Shown piece by piece: positions 9,923 through 21,391 of a stretch of 64,000 bases of DNA (within the stretch, counting starts at the first letter, position 1; the number at the start of each line of letters is the position of its first letter). The DNA lies in NCBI GenBank assembly GCA_015680685.1, contig MNCI01018064.1:405937-469936 (forward strand), given 5' to 3'. The notes below the pieces were generated by a model. That model was not told the DNA's origin and did not search any database. It was given only the letters and a program-made list of their open reading frames with translations. A program made the position numbers and the translations under genes. This DNA is from Gnetum montanum (lineage: Eukaryota > Streptophyta > Gnetopsida > Gnetales > Gnetaceae).

Positions 9923-10734
9923 TGATGAGTGGTGAGGCATCCCTACACTCAATCATATGAATACAAATATTCATGCACAATCCATTTGAACTCTACAAAT
10001 GGGCTAGTCGCGGTATCTAGATAGTTACTCGTTGATCGTAGTTCACTATCTTTCCACCTAAACTAGTATTTTCTTTATCACGTATGATTTAGTCCAGAGT
10101 GAGGTGTATGATGTGATCCTAGACTAGTGCTACTCCTAGAGGCAATGGAAATTTACTTTGTTTTAACTAAGAGGGAAAGGGTGAAGAGAGTCTAAGCTAG
10201 CCTAAGTGTGATGAGAATCCATCCTTAATCATCCATACACATCTTGGACCTCATGTACTACCACTGGGATTACCAAGCACATGTCCTATGTACACTACTG
10301 AGATACCAAGTGGTCACACTTAAATGCTCATGATTAAGTCATACTCATTCTATGTTTACTAACAAGGATAGGAGATGAGGATAGAGAAATATTAATTACA
10401 AAAGTAATAAATAAAAATTAAAATTAAGTGAATGTTGCATTGATGAAGTAATCTTGATCTTTATTGCCAATCATGTGTGTGTCTAAGTATGTCACACTCA
10501 AATAAAGGTTCTGTACAATTACAATCATCACACTGCAAGCATGCACCAAGGAGAGGATTGAGAGGAAAAGTTGACAAAAAGATCCTACTCTAATACTAAG
10601 ATAACTATTAAAACACTAACTATTACTTTCCTATGTGCCCCATTGTGTATTTATAGGCTCACACAGGAACTATGATATCACATATCCGATATCGCTTGTC
10701 AGGCCACGATATCGCGTACCCGATATCGCGAACC
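9923..10734 (-). repeat. LTR at the right end of element A, in inverted orientation
   Basis: The plus strand starts TGATGAGTGGTGAGG, which is the complement of an LTR 3' terminus (compare 5687-5702), and runs backwards through R-U5 to the TATA region and GATATC array (10671-10730). It aligns closely, inverted, with 4842-5702. About 50 bases of the U3 end are missing at the LINE junction. A normal 3' LTR here would start TGATGATTCCCAAT. Confidence 0.75.
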
Positions 10735-12015
10735 CTAAAAAGCAAGTTTTATTAATAGAAAAAAACATTGAATACAAATTCAACTTAGAGACATTTAAAC
10801 TAGATATAGAAGGAAAAGGAAACTTAGTGAAATGGGGATGTTACATAGGGGAACATATTTACAAACAATTGATCCCAAAGTGGAGGAAAATAGTCTAGAG
10901 ATTTCTCATCCTTTGAGGATCAATTGAGAATAAGAGTAGATAAGAGCCATAGAAGATCGAATGGAGCAAAAAACCCCCAAAATCATGAAGAGAAACTCCT
11001 GTGAAGAAAATCGTGTTGATGAAGACTACTAGGATTCATGTAGCTACTTCAAGGCTACAACAGATGAAACAATTGATCACTGTCCAACTTGAGATTTGAA
11101 GTGTGAGATATAATTTGGAAGTGAACAAGGCATAGGATCTACAATTTCTTTGTAATAGTTAGATGGTAAATGTTTGAATAATTAGGCCTCTCAAAAATTA
11201 TAGTGCATCTATGCTTCCATATATAATAAAGAATAGTGGGCCTAATAACCATTTAAAGAAATTCAAAGTTCATGGAAGTGGCAGACAAAAAGCCAAACAT
11301 AATGTCATCTTGAGAAAGTTTTCACAAAAGGACAACTTTATAAGCCCATCCCCACACATGTTGGGCAAAGGAGCAATGCCAAAAAACATGAAAAAAATCT
11401 TCACTTCCACCATAGAGGGGGCACTTAGAAGTATGAATCCCAAGGTATTCAAGGTGTTTATTGATGGATAAGCCTTGATGAAGAAGACACCAAAGAAACT
11501 ATTGAATTTTAGAAAGAGTCAAAAGGTTCCAAATTTGATTGAAGAGGAAGATAAAGAATTACTTAGACTCTTGTTTTTGTTAAGATCTATTATAGTGTTG
11601 AATGATCATTGAGGAATCATGACACAATTGGAAGGGAACATGTAGCTTATAAGGTAGAAGTTTTGATCCATTAGTCCACTAGAGACCATGAAAAATACTT
11701 TGTACTAAAATATTCAATTGCAAGTATTCATGAATGAAATTATAAACTTAATCTAAGTAATGGTGCATCATTTTAAAAGCCCCATACAAATTTTCAAACA
11801 CTTCCTAAGAAATTCATTAATTTTTGAAACAAAGAAAACTAAGGGAAATAGCTCCCATTTGATGCCAAGTAGTGGCTACCCTTGCATTTGTAGTCGCAAT
11901 AGGAGTAAGTGACAAGGCTAACCACCAAGGGAAAAGCTTAGAAAGAAGAATAGGATTGAGCTTGATGTTAGTCTAATTTATATAATGGTGTAAAGCCTAC
12001 CAAGACTTCCAAATG
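10735..12015 (-). pseudogene. LINE ORF2 C-terminal part (zinc-binding tail)
   Basis: Read on the minus strand, 11460-11200 contains LGIHTSKCPLYGG, EDFFHVFWHCSFAQHVW and GWAYKVVLL, the C..C...H....C pattern of the zinc-binding domain that follows RT in plant L1-type elements. ILYYIWKHRCTIIFE, typical of the segment after it, follows. Between 12010 and 11460 are degenerate stretches such as FPLVVSLVTYSY. Stops and frameshifts are frequent. The piece ends at 12015 with AAATG, the target duplication of element C. Its continuation is at 35580. The 3' UTR and poly(A) tail are not visible because an LTR abuts at about 10735. A working ORF2 protein would nick chromatin DNA and reverse-transcribe its own RNA. 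Confidence 0.65.
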
Positions 12016-12298
12016 TGATGAATGGCAAGTAGGCCCTATGCCCAACCATATGAATCACTAAGTATTCATGTGTGATTTGGTCAAATTATATGGACTTATA
12101 GCCTTCTAAGTACACTGGTCTCTAGAAAGTGAAACTAACTGTTGCAATCATTGTCTTTACAATTATACTTGTGAAATGCAAAGTTTTGGTTAAGTGCAAC
12201 TAAGGCATAAATTTTTTTATCATTTTTAGGTTTTATGTTTTAGGTCACCTAAGAATAAAGAATAATGAATACAAGAATTTAATTGCTAATTTAATCTA
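12016..12298 (-). repeat. 3' LTR of element C, outer part
   Basis: It matches the start (plus-strand left end) of the 5' LTR at 34662: GCCCAATCATACGAATCACT-like text, then GGACTTATAGCCTTCTAAGTACA, and a shared run ending TTTAATCTA just before the gap. The other part of the LTR resumes at 22113. Confidence 0.8.
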
Positions 12299-12508
12299 NN
12301 NNNNNNNNNNNNNNNNNNNNNNNNNNNNNNNNNNNNNNNNNNNNNNNNNNNNNNNNNNNNNNNNNNNNNNNNNNNNNNNNNNNNNNNNNNNNNNNNNNNN
12401 NNNNNNNNNNNNNNNNNNNNNNNNNNNNNNNNNNNNNNNNNNNNNNNNNNNNNNNNNNNNNNNNNNNNNNNNNNNNNNNNNNNNNNNNNNNNNNNNNNNN
12501 NNNNNNNN
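12299..12508. other. Assembly gap (210 N)
   Basis: A run of N lies at the junction where element B entered element C's LTR. The left terminus and about the first 260 bases of B's 3' LTR are not represented on either side, so the gap probably hides them. Further single Ns are at 12553 and 33832. Confidence 0.99.
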
Positions 12509-12552
12509 AATAAATTAAGCTAGATTAAATAGCAATAAATTAAGCACATAAG
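12509..12552 (+). other. Inverted 44-base piece of element C LTR beside the gap
   Basis: The sequence is the reverse complement of the C LTR segment around 35088-35125 (CTTATGTGCTTAATTTATTG on the plus strand there), with one or two mismatches. It ends at the single N at 12553, after which B's LTR starts in mid-sequence. This is most simply a gap-filling or contig-orientation error; a small real inversion is the alternative. Confidence 0.7.
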
Positions 12553-12553
12553 N

Positions 12554-13123
12554 CTAAGTTCTAATTACCCTAGCGTCAATATCCATTACCACTTTCCATT
12601 TCACACCTTGAACCAATGCAATGCTGCTGGGATTACCAAATGCTATTCGTTACTGGGATTACCAAGCGTAACGCACGTGCTCGAAGCAGTCGTACTGAAT
12701 GCACTTAACTAGGAGTTAAGGGTTGAGAGAGATTTAATTAACTAATAAAGCATTTAAAAATTTCACAATAATTAAAGTCCTATTTAGCTTAGTTCATGCA
12801 CTACAAGGTTTATCCAAAATTTTTTCTTTATTTCCATACACAAAAGTGTGCTCAGGTACAATATTTTCTCGAATAACGATTCGTTCACTTTAGGACTCCT
12901 ACTACGGGCACATGGAAATTATTCTAACTTTGGAATGGAAAAATAGCAAGAGTTTGGCTATGGTCTAGATCTATATGCAGAAACAAGGGAGAGTCGCCTC
13001 TTATTTATAGATTTGGCAGCACACTGCGATATCACGTACGCAATATCTCAATGGAAGACACGATATCACGTATACGATATCACGTACGCGATGTTGTGGA
13101 AGATGCGATATCACATCCCATCA
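12554..13123 (-). repeat. 3' LTR of element B (partial)
   Basis: It aligns closely with 21645-22112: CTAAGTTCTAATTACCCTA, GCTGGGATTACCAA, TTAACTAATAAAGCATTTAAA, the TATA region TTATTTATAGATTTGG (minus-strand promoter) and GATATC palindromes. It ends CCCATCA at 13123 next to the polypurine tract. About 260 bases at the other end are lost at the gap. Confidence 0.85.
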
Positions 13124-13135
13124 TACCCCCATGAC
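13124..13135 (-). other. Polypurine tract of element B
   Basis: On the minus strand GTCATGGGGGTA directly precedes the LTR start TGATGGGATG. The identical tract precedes C's 3' LTR. Confidence 0.75.
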
Positions 13136-15000
13136 TGAATAAAAACTCATCCTCAAGTTCCTTACAAAATATTAGGAAGGTATGGGATTATTGACTCGAA
13201 TGGAACTAATGGTGAATGGGATGACATGTGAACAGATCATCATTACAAAACATGACAAAACTGGTGTCCATGACAATAAGAGTGAACACTTTATACATTT
13301 GACATCAGGTCTTATTTGGCAGCTGAAAGAGAATAAAGAAGAGAGAAGAGGTCTGCTACTACCAACACCAGGATTAAGCCTTTTGTTGTCCATTCATAAG
13401 TGCACCATCAATCTTGTTCCTTGCATAACTACTTCAACACCGATTCATTCCAACTATTCCCTCTAGATCCAATCCATTATTGTATGATTACCATCTGCAC
13501 ACACAACACAGTCTTATATTAGTAAGGGTAAATGAATCACAATGTAGTTGATACCTTGCTTTGGTGAAAGGTCCATTGGCTGAGTTGTGGTATGGCTAAT
13601 TACGGATTTTGGAGATATAATATTGGTAACTACTGAAGGTGTAGGGGTTAGGAGAAAATCGAAAAAATTACTAAGAGAAAATCTCTGGTAGTGATATAAT
13701 GGAGAAAGAAGAGGAATAAGAAAGATGGAGAAAAAAAGACAACTGTAACATTGGTGAAATGGATGTCAAGATGGAAATGAATAAAATAGAGTTGATTGCA
13801 ACAATGTTAAGGGAAAGAATTTAACTAGTGCACCAAAAAGAAATGCCAATGGGTCCTCCCCAAAGCAGGCTCATGCCCTTAATGCCTTGACAAACCCACA
13901 TTCAAAGAGTCCGTAGGCTCTGGGAATGTCATTTGGAACAAGAGTTAAAGTCTTAACCACAAGAATTTACCACAAAGAAAACAATGCATCAACCAAAATA
14001 TATACTAATGATACAACTGAAAATGAGGTGGATAATGGAGAAAGAATGATGGAAAGAAGAGAATGAAATGGAGTCTCAAGAACAAGGTGGTGTATAGCCC
14101 CTTGCGTATTTCATGGTTAATGTGACTTAGCAGATCCCATTCCAAGTCTAGCCTTAACAAACCACATCTAGTGACTTTTCATTAATGCATTCAGCTAAAC
14201 CATCCACTTGAAGTAACAAGAATTCTTCCACCAAAGAGTTACCAACATTCTGACGAAGCGAAAGAGGAGATAGGAAGTGAGGAAGGGCTTTAGTTAGAGG
14301 GAACATTTTTATTTTTGTTCCATAACCAGTGCTTGTATCCCGAATGATTATTTCATCTAAGGGGTGTGCTTTGAATTCTCACTATTTTTTTTTTGGTTTT
14401 TTTTATGTTTATACGTGAGAACCACACCATGCAAAGACTTTGTTATTTTTATTTTCTTAGCTTCTCAATAAGGTGGCAATGTCAAAATGGTAAGAAAACT
14501 CAAGAAGAAAACATCCAAGCAGTCAAGAGAACGACCAACATAAATGCATCAAATCCCCTTGAAGTCATACCCTTTTCAATTCTTGAGTCCTTTATTTTGA
14601 GAAATGCCCAGTCATCGATTCGTTGATAGTTCTTATTATTTTGAAGAAAGGCACTATACTGTTCCAAGCCAAGAGAGACCATAGAAATTATGGATACATG
14701 GATGATGTGGACTCATTGCCTATTATATCAAAAGAACCATATCTTAGTATCAACATTATAACTTAAAGGTAAAAACCAAACATTAGCAATCAAGAGAATA
14801 TAGTTCATACCATCTTTGAAGCACTTACTGCATGACAAACTTAACAAAATGGATAAACACACACACTCACACAAATAAAAGAAAAGGTATAAACGATGTT
14901 GCAAAACAAAAACAAGAAAAGTTATAGAAATTTGTAAAACAAAAAGGTGTAAAACAAAAATGTGCAAAACAAAAAATGTGTAAAACAAAAACTTAAAAGA
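13136..15000 (-). other. Post-pol non-coding block of element B
   Basis: Read on the minus strand it carries the family landmarks: AGGGTATGACTTCAAGGGGA (complement near 14560), GCATGGTGTGGTTCTCACGT (near 14415), ATTCAAAGCACACCCCTTAG (near 14360), and the late GGGAGGACCCATTGGCAT-like segment (near 13850). The stretch 13182-13466 has open frames on both strands that do not match the extra ORF of A or C. TGTGTGCAG followed by ATGG near 13492 (minus) could be a decayed acceptor and start, but nothing conserved follows. Confidence 0.6.
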
Positions 15001-15009
15001 ACTGAGGGC

Positions 15010-16225
15010 CTCAATTGATTAGCATAGGTGGCTATCACCCCCATGACTAAATTGAAAGGGAGAGATCTGAAATAATGAGCATGGTTGTCCACTATCAGAG
15101 GTGTAATTTGCACTGGTTGTTCTTAGTTCATGGAAGGGTTTGGTTTTTTGCACATTGACCAGCAATCTCCTATCAGGGCTTTCAGGCTTGTATATTGTCA
15201 TGGCTCCTGAGGGAAAGGTTGTATGAACAATGTAGGATCCTTCCCACAATGTTTGAAATTTCATGTGTTTTGGTACATGCGTGGGGTTCCAATAAAGAAC
15301 CTTGTCTCTTGGTTGGTACTTAACCTTTCAAATTCTTAAGTCATGATGTTGCTTGTTATGTGCCTTGTGCAACTCATTTGACAATAGAGCAACCAATCTA
15401 TTCTCGTCTAGCACATTTAGGGTTGCCAATCTTTGTTTTTGTGCTAGGTTGAGGTCAAGGTGGAGGTCACATGCCATGGATAGTGTACAGAGCTTAGTTT
15501 GTATTGGGATCTTTGGAAGTTTTCCGTATACTAACTCATAGGGAGAGTAGCCTGTAGGGAGTTTCCAAGTGGAGTGATATGCCTAGAGAGTGTTGTTCAG
15601 TTTCGTGCTCCAATATCGCCTAAATTTGCTAACTGTTCTTGTTAATATTCTTGTAATCTCCTGATTAGTAACCTCGGCTTGGCCATTAGCTTGGGGATGA
15701 TAAGGTGTGGTCAATTTATGTTCAACCCCTAAGCGTTGCATGAAATTTTGAAAGGTTACACCCATAAAGTGTGTTCCATTATCAGAGATGAGTGCACATG
15801 GCATACCAAACCTATTTACAATTTGTTGTTGTACAAATCGTGTAGTCGTAGATGATGTGTAGTTTGTTACAGTAGCTACTTCAGCCCATTTTGTTAAATA
15901 TTCAATAGCAACAATGATATTAACTTTTCTATTGGACGTTGGTGTAATGGGCCCTATAAAATCTATTCCCCAAATGTCGAAGGGTTCCAAAGGTTGAATC
16001 CATTCTAGTAGTCATTCCACCATCATGTTGACAATTCTCATAGGATTGGATAAACTTATGGGCATCTCGAAATAGTGTTGGCTAGTAATATCCTACAAGC
16101 AGGATCTGAATGGCCATTCATCTCCCTGCATAGTGGTCCCCACAGGGGCCCTCATGAGCATCTTGGAGAACTTTTAATTGATCCTCATTGGGCACACACC
16201 ATCAAAGCAAGCCATCAGGATAGAA
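15010..16225 (-). pseudogene. Integrase of element B
   Basis: The minus-strand frame shows a decayed HHCC zinc-binding start (AHEGPCGDHYAG and NCQHDGGMT, 16170-16010) and a catalytic core at 15990-15583. The three catalytic residues are visible: Asp in WGIDFIGPITP, Asp in LISDNGTHF and Glu in PQANGQAEVTNQEI. The C-terminal part (15264-15019) has LWEGSYIVHTTFPSGAMTIY and ends near SPFQFSHGGDSHLC, the usual gypsy integrase tail. Stops occur at 15583 and in the zinc region, and the RNase H to integrase junction needs a frame change. Integrase would insert the cDNA into nuclear DNA. Pol ends about 15010, followed by the non-coding block. Confidence 0.8.
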
Positions 16226-16226
16226 T

Positions 16227-16850
16227 TTATAGAGTTGTCCATTGATTTCCATGAAGTTTGGTTTTGTGAAGAAACTGTTGCTTCTTCCTAAAATCCAACC
16301 CCTGTGGTGTTTTTTGGGAAAGGAGATAGGTGAGAATGCTACTATACCAATTCATGCTCATGGGTTGGTTATTCACTACACCGACAAAGAGGGTTTCATT
16401 AGGAAAATGATCAGATATGGCATATTCATCCTTTTTGTTGTCCCAGCGCAACCAAGATAAGTGATCTGCAACTACGTTCTTGGTGCCTTTTCGATCTACT
16501 ATTGTTAGATCGAATTCCTGAAGGATTATCAACCAACGTATAATACGAGGGCTAACCGTTGGCTTGTTCATGAGGAACCTAATTACACTATTATTTGTAT
16601 GAATGTAGACTTTGTATCCTAACACATAGTGCCTAAATTTGTCTAGTGCAAACACTACAACCATTAGTTCCTTTTCTGTAGTTGTGTAGTTGAGTTGTGC
16701 ACTAGCAATACTCTTACTCACATAGTGGATGTAATAAGGGCTTTTTTGTTCGTCTAACTATGTCAGTACGGCTCCTAGGGCATAATTAGATGCATCGGTC
16801 ATTATATGGAATGGTCTAGACCAGTCAGGGGCTTGTAGAATAGGGGTTTC
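16227..16850 (-). pseudogene. RNase H of element B
   Basis: The frame 16721-16227 is open for 164 codons: SAQLNYTTTEKELMVVVFAL carries the Glu of the RNase H core, KVYIHTNNSVIRFLM has Asn where relatives keep Asp or His, and TKNVVADHLSWL has the C-terminal Asp. It is a single RNase H domain; no second, archaeal-type domain follows, unlike element E. The tail (FPNETLFVGVV and so on) is the tether to integrase. It shares frame with RT upstream. RNase H removes the RNA strand during cDNA synthesis. Confidence 0.8.
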
Positions 16851-18065
16851 CACAAGCCTTTATTTTGGAGTTTGGAATGCTCGTTCACATTCCCTGGTCC
16901 ATTCGAATGGTGCATCCTTTTTTGTTAACTCTACCAACGGTTTGGCAATCTTGAAGAAGTTCTCGATGAATCTCCTATAGTAGCCAATATGTCCAAGGAA
17001 TGACCTAATATCTTTGACAGTTTTTGGTTGTTGGGTGGTTCCTTGGATGACCTTAACTTTTTCCAGGTCTACCTCTATTCCTGAATATGAAATCTTATGC
17101 CCCAGTACTACACCCTCTTGAACCATTAAATGGCTTTTCTACCAGTTGAGCTTTAGGTTGGTTTCCACACATCATTTTAGCTCTTGCTCTAATCAGTCCA
17201 GGGCTTGATGAAAGCTTGTCCCATATGTGGAGAAGTCATCCATAAAGGCTTCTACTTTGTTTCCTATCTACTATTGGAATATGCTTAGAACTAAATGTTG
17301 AAACATGGCAGGAGCATTGCACAAGCCAAATGGCATTTTTTTATATGCAAACATTCCCCAAGGACTGGTGAACATTTTTTTTGCTTGGTCTTCTGGAGCG
17401 ATCTATATTTGGTTATACCCATTGTAACCATCCAAAAAACTGTAGTAGAGATGCCCCACTATGGTGTCTAAGACTTGGTCAACAAATGGTAATGGAAAGT
17501 GATCCTTGAATGTTGCCATGTTCAGTAGCCTAAAATCTATACACATCCTCCATTTACCTCCTTTTCTAGGCATGATGACTAGAGGACTAACCCATTTGCT
17601 ATCTGCAATGGGGTATATGAACCCAACCTTAAGAAGTTGCTCTATCTCTTCTTTTACTATCTATTTCAATTTCAGGTTCAAACGCCTCTGTAGTTGTTTT
17701 CAAGGCTTCATGGAGGGGTCCATGTAAATCCTATGCTGGCATATCCTAGGATCTATTCTGGTTAATTCAGGGTATGACCAGGCAAAGGTTATTGACCATT
17801 TATTTATCACCTTCAGCAATCTCTCTTTTTTCTTAGGAACAAGGTTCGCGTTGATGATTACCAATTTTCCATTTTCAAGGATCATGTATTCCAAACCGGT
17901 GGGCAATGGTTTTATATATAGGGGCTCTTGTCTAAATTCCTCAGGAATCTCCAGCTTCCCCAAATTAATGTTTTCAAAGTTAAGGGCTAGAAGTCGGCAA
18001 CGAACTTTCTCTAGTGCATCTATGCTTTTAATGTAAGCACTAGTTATCCCCTCAATTAGTTCCAT
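16851..18065 (-). pseudogene. Reverse transcriptase of element B
   Basis: The frame begins in the protease-RT linker (KLEIPEEFRQEPLYIKPLP, ITFAWSYPELTRIDPRICQH), runs through the fingers, and keeps the catalytic box as AFMDDFSTYG (plus coordinates about 17225-17255), so both aspartates are intact. The thumb and connection follow at 17126-16860: [33 protein letters not shown] and [13 protein letters not shown]. Stops lie mainly between 17700 and 17126 where Trp or Gln would be expected. The domains from 18065 to 16227 are in one frame. RT copies element RNA into cDNA in the particle. Confidence 0.8.
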
Positions 18066-18680
18066 GCATGTTATCGAGTTGCTCGTGATTAGCCATCAAC
18101 CACTGGGTGTCTTCTGTGGCTGCTGCATACAGGCACTTTTGTATATCGATTTCTTGTGCACATCGATTGCATGCAGGTAATGTTAAAATTCACATAACCC
18201 ATGATTTTTGCACACAATGGCACCCTGTGTCACTGTATGCGATGCATGGAACTTTCTTCTTCTCGATCTTTTTGAAAGTATTTTTCTTGGATATTTCTAG
18301 GGAAAGATCACAGATGCCTAGGCGTGCATCTATCGTACTTAGCCATGCTCTTCCCATTATTATTGGAAAGTTTCCCTTGCTGTTAGTTACTTATATCACT
18401 AGGAAATCCATTAGATACGACCACCCACAAATAGTGGTAATGATGTCCTCCACTAGTTCCAAGGGGATAGTGATGGACTAGTTAGCCAGCTCAAGTTGAA
18501 TGTTACTCTTCCTTAATAGAGGTAGGTTCCAGGCTTTGTACATCTCTTGTGATATTAGGTTGACTCTAAGACCTGAGTCCAGAAGAGCTTTACAAGGTTC
18601 ATTCCCAGCAACTTAGAGATAAATTAGGGGACTTCCAGGTTCAGAGAATTTCTTGGGAAGGTGGCCCACCTTAATCCAAT
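18066..18680 (-). pseudogene. Protease of element B
   Basis: An aspartic protease: NEPCKALLDSGLRVNLIS keeps the D-S-G active site (about 18600-18550), and later segments PIIMGRAWLSTIDARLG and IAYSDTGCHCVQ match D at 58500-58680. A stop (CAA to TAA) lies just before the active site at about 18615, with others where Gln or Trp are expected. It continues in the gag frame, so gag and protease form one frame from 21246 to about 18600; RT follows in another frame. It would cleave the Gag-Pol precursor. Confidence 0.7.
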
Positions 18681-21246
18681 CCACGATGGTATGAGTTAAC
18701 ATAACCGTGTCCATTGAACTTGATTTTTGGATTGAATAAGGTCCTGAAACTTTATTTGGTACGAAGGTGTTTAGATGTTCAACTGCTTGTGAGGGTGAGG
18801 GCTTAGTTGGAGTGTTGGTTCTGAAGAAAGGTATTTTTGGCATAAGATTGTCAGAACCAACTGAGAATTGGGGATTTGAAATCCTTGTGATGTTGGGTTG
18901 TTTTGGTTGAGTGGGAGATACTCTTTGCATTGTTGGAGCGGTTGGTGGTGGAGCTACCGACATAAGAGTGGTGGATGGATTTGGAGGATGGTATGTATGT
19001 GGTGTGTCTCCCATAGGAGAAGGGGTCCTAAAATACTCCCAAACTTGGTAGTGATGTTGTGGAGTTACGTGACCCATAGAGTCACTTGGAGAAATTGGCT
19101 GCTACACGTAATAGCCATACAGGTCTAGTTGCCGGTAAGGGTATTGTTGTCTAGGCGATGGCATCCCCCATGACTATGGGTATTGCCACTACTGGTGTTG
19201 CTCGATGGGTTGTGGTAGAGTTCCACTTGGATAATATGTTAATGGTTGGTGGAACTACCTTGGGTTACCTTGGGGATAAGGTAACTGACGGGGTGCTTGC
19301 CATTTGTTAAGTCTTGGGTTGAGTGCATACACCTCAGACTCTTGTAGATGTGAGATTATTGGGCAACATCCCTTAGGATGGTCATATTATCAGATCTCAC
19401 ATCCACCATCATTGTCTATATCAGAGTCCACAACCTCATCGGTGATAGTCATTTTTCCCTTACCCTTGTTATGTGCATGGTCTGAATCTCTCCTCTTTTT
19501 CTTATCATGGTCACTAATTTGCTCCTTAGACTCCTCTACAATTTTCAAAATAGTTTCAAATCTACTATCTAAGGATTCCAACATTTGATCTACCTTAGCC
19601 AACACTTTGGTTGTTAACTTTTTATGCGGCAAGGTTTTTCTATTCACCAACTCTTTGAGTGGTGACTCATCCTCTTCCTCATAGAATATTACTCCCCCCT
19701 TTTGGAGGGAAGGATCGTGGTTATACTCTTCCGTGCTTTTTCTTTTCTGTAGCTCTCCTTCTTCCTTAGCTACTTGCTCCAACAATCTATGAACATAATG
19801 GAACCTAAGTTTAGATAATCTCCCTTGGGCATATGTCCCAAGGGTTCTCCTGGTTTCATGTCTTAGCCCATCTACAAGATGGCATAGTTGATCCCGTTGT
19901 GTGTAACCATGGCCTGGGCAATGATGTAGCAATGCATAATATCGATCCATGGTAGCATCCAAGGGTTCGTGATTACCTTTCTTCCATCCTTGGATCTGCT
20001 TACGCAAGTTGGAAACTCTAGAGTACATTTGGTATTTATCATTAAACAATTCTAGCATCGTACTCCATCGTCTAATGGATTCTGGTTCTAAGGACCAGTA
20101 CCAGCTGTCTGCTTCCTTTATGAGTGTCCTTGGGAACAAATTTAACTTTTGCCACTCATTTTCAATATTCTTCAAGGAACAAGCATCATGGAATGCCTGT
20201 AAGTGGTTTTGTGGATTAGCATTGTATCCTCCCTCAAATCATGGGATATTATTCATATCTAGTCTCTTGATCCAGCTATCTTTTTGGTGCCTTGTAGGTA
20301 TTCTAATAGCCTCCATAATATCTAACATACTTCGAGTGGCAAGTAGGGGTTCATCATTGTCATTTCTCTCATGGCATCTATGATGCCTACATGGTTCCCT
20401 AATTTCCCTTCTTCCATGCCTAAATTCCCTAGAATTCCCTCGTCCTCGCTCTCGACTCTCTCGTCAAGGTCTCTCATTTTTCTTATCCTTACCCTTATCC
20501 TCATGGTTGGGCTCTTTGTGATTGCATCCTGATGTGGAAGGAGAGGGTGAGTGATGGGATGAAGGGGAAGAGGAAGGAGAACCATTTCCATGACAATGTT
20601 TCCTACCTTCTCTTCGGTGGCTACAGCCCTGATTATGATGATGATCAGACTGCCCATCCTTATCATTTGTTTGTGTTCCCTCATTGAACACTTGGTATTT
20701 GTGGGAATCAGAACCAGGGTTGTATATCGTGGAGCAAAGGTTCTAATACACCACCTCCTCACTATTATTAGGAGGGGGAACATCATTTTGTGGAGAACCT
20801 ATTGAGATAGGTTCACCACCCTTAATTTCTCTTATGATAGGCAAAGCATTGCGGGGTTCTTTGCCCTTCAACAATGTGTGATGACTCTCCTGCCACGAGT
20901 CCCTTAGACATTGCGCTGTTGTGGGATGGTAATCCCTTGTGTCAAAATCACATGTAACGTATTCAACATATAGTTCCATCATGCCTATCTGTGCAAGAGC
21001 ACAAAGGAGCATGTTAGGGACTACCTAATCTGGGGGTAACACTATGTTACCTTGCAGGTCTCTCCAGTACAGTTGTTCATCCTGATGAAGGATAAAAGTA
21101 AAATCAAGTATATACTCATCATGATGAGTATATACCACCTAATACTGTTGAGGAACTGGTAGTTCTTAGTTATGTATGTTGTGCCGCTGACTATGTCTTG
21201 TGTGATACCTAGGTGGTGAAGTGCTTTTATGAGAAGAAGAAGACAT
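18681..21246 (-). pseudogene. gag of element B (full domain set)
   Basis: ATG at 21246 (MSSSSHKSTSPPRYHTRH) opens one frame that persists without indels to the protease. An N-terminal domain (FTFILHQDEQLYW, MLLCALAQIGMMELYVEYV) is followed by a His/Ser/Pro and charged region (20691-20464). The capsid-like core lies at 20175-19700 (WQKLNLFPRTL, WYWSLEPESIRRW, ELFNDKYQMY, LDATMDRYYALLHHCPGHG), then comes an acidic and basic linker. The zinc knuckle G-C-E-I-stop-stop-Y-D-H-P-K-G-C-C-P near 19390 has its second Cys and next residue turned into stops. A proline-rich tail (19077-18613) precedes the protease. Start choice is supported by a similar ATG in D (37460) and C (34501), each about 140 bp from the primer site. 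Confidence 0.8.
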
Positions 21247-21370
21247 TGTTATCTTGTCGGTGTGCTATTGACCGTTATTTAAATTTTCTTCTAATTAACC
21301 CTAAGGGTTTGTTTAATCTTCCTAACAATGTGGATGATTTCCTATGTTCTACTTAGTGTACAAACAACTT

Positions 21371-21390
21371 AGTCCCCGACAACGGTGCTA
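21371..21390 (-). other. Primer-binding site of element B
   Basis: The minus strand reads TAGCACCGTTGTCGGGGACT next to the LTR, three transitions from the tRNA-Asp-type site TGGCGCCGTTGCCGGGGA. Confidence 0.8.
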
Positions 21391-21391
21391 A

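Larger units (their letters stand above)
4842..10734 (+). mobile_element. Element A: pol-less Athila-like element with an inverted right-hand LTR
   Basis: Left to right: 5' LTR (4842-5702), primer-binding site, gag in one frame (about 6013-7872), T-rich post-gag stretch, conserved non-coding block, shortened extra ORF (9305-9745), polypurine tract (9911-9922), then an LTR of the same subfamily (9923-10734) in reverse orientation. Protease, RT, RNase H and integrase are missing, so the element would be non-autonomous. Its right end is cut by LINE sequence at about 10735. Flanking duplications cannot be checked. Confidence 0.75.

Noticed and set aside
20322-20786. Minus-strand 154-codon frame in B gag
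   Set aside because: It is out of frame with the 21246 gag start; the in-frame reading (20691-20464 and flanks) matches D and C.
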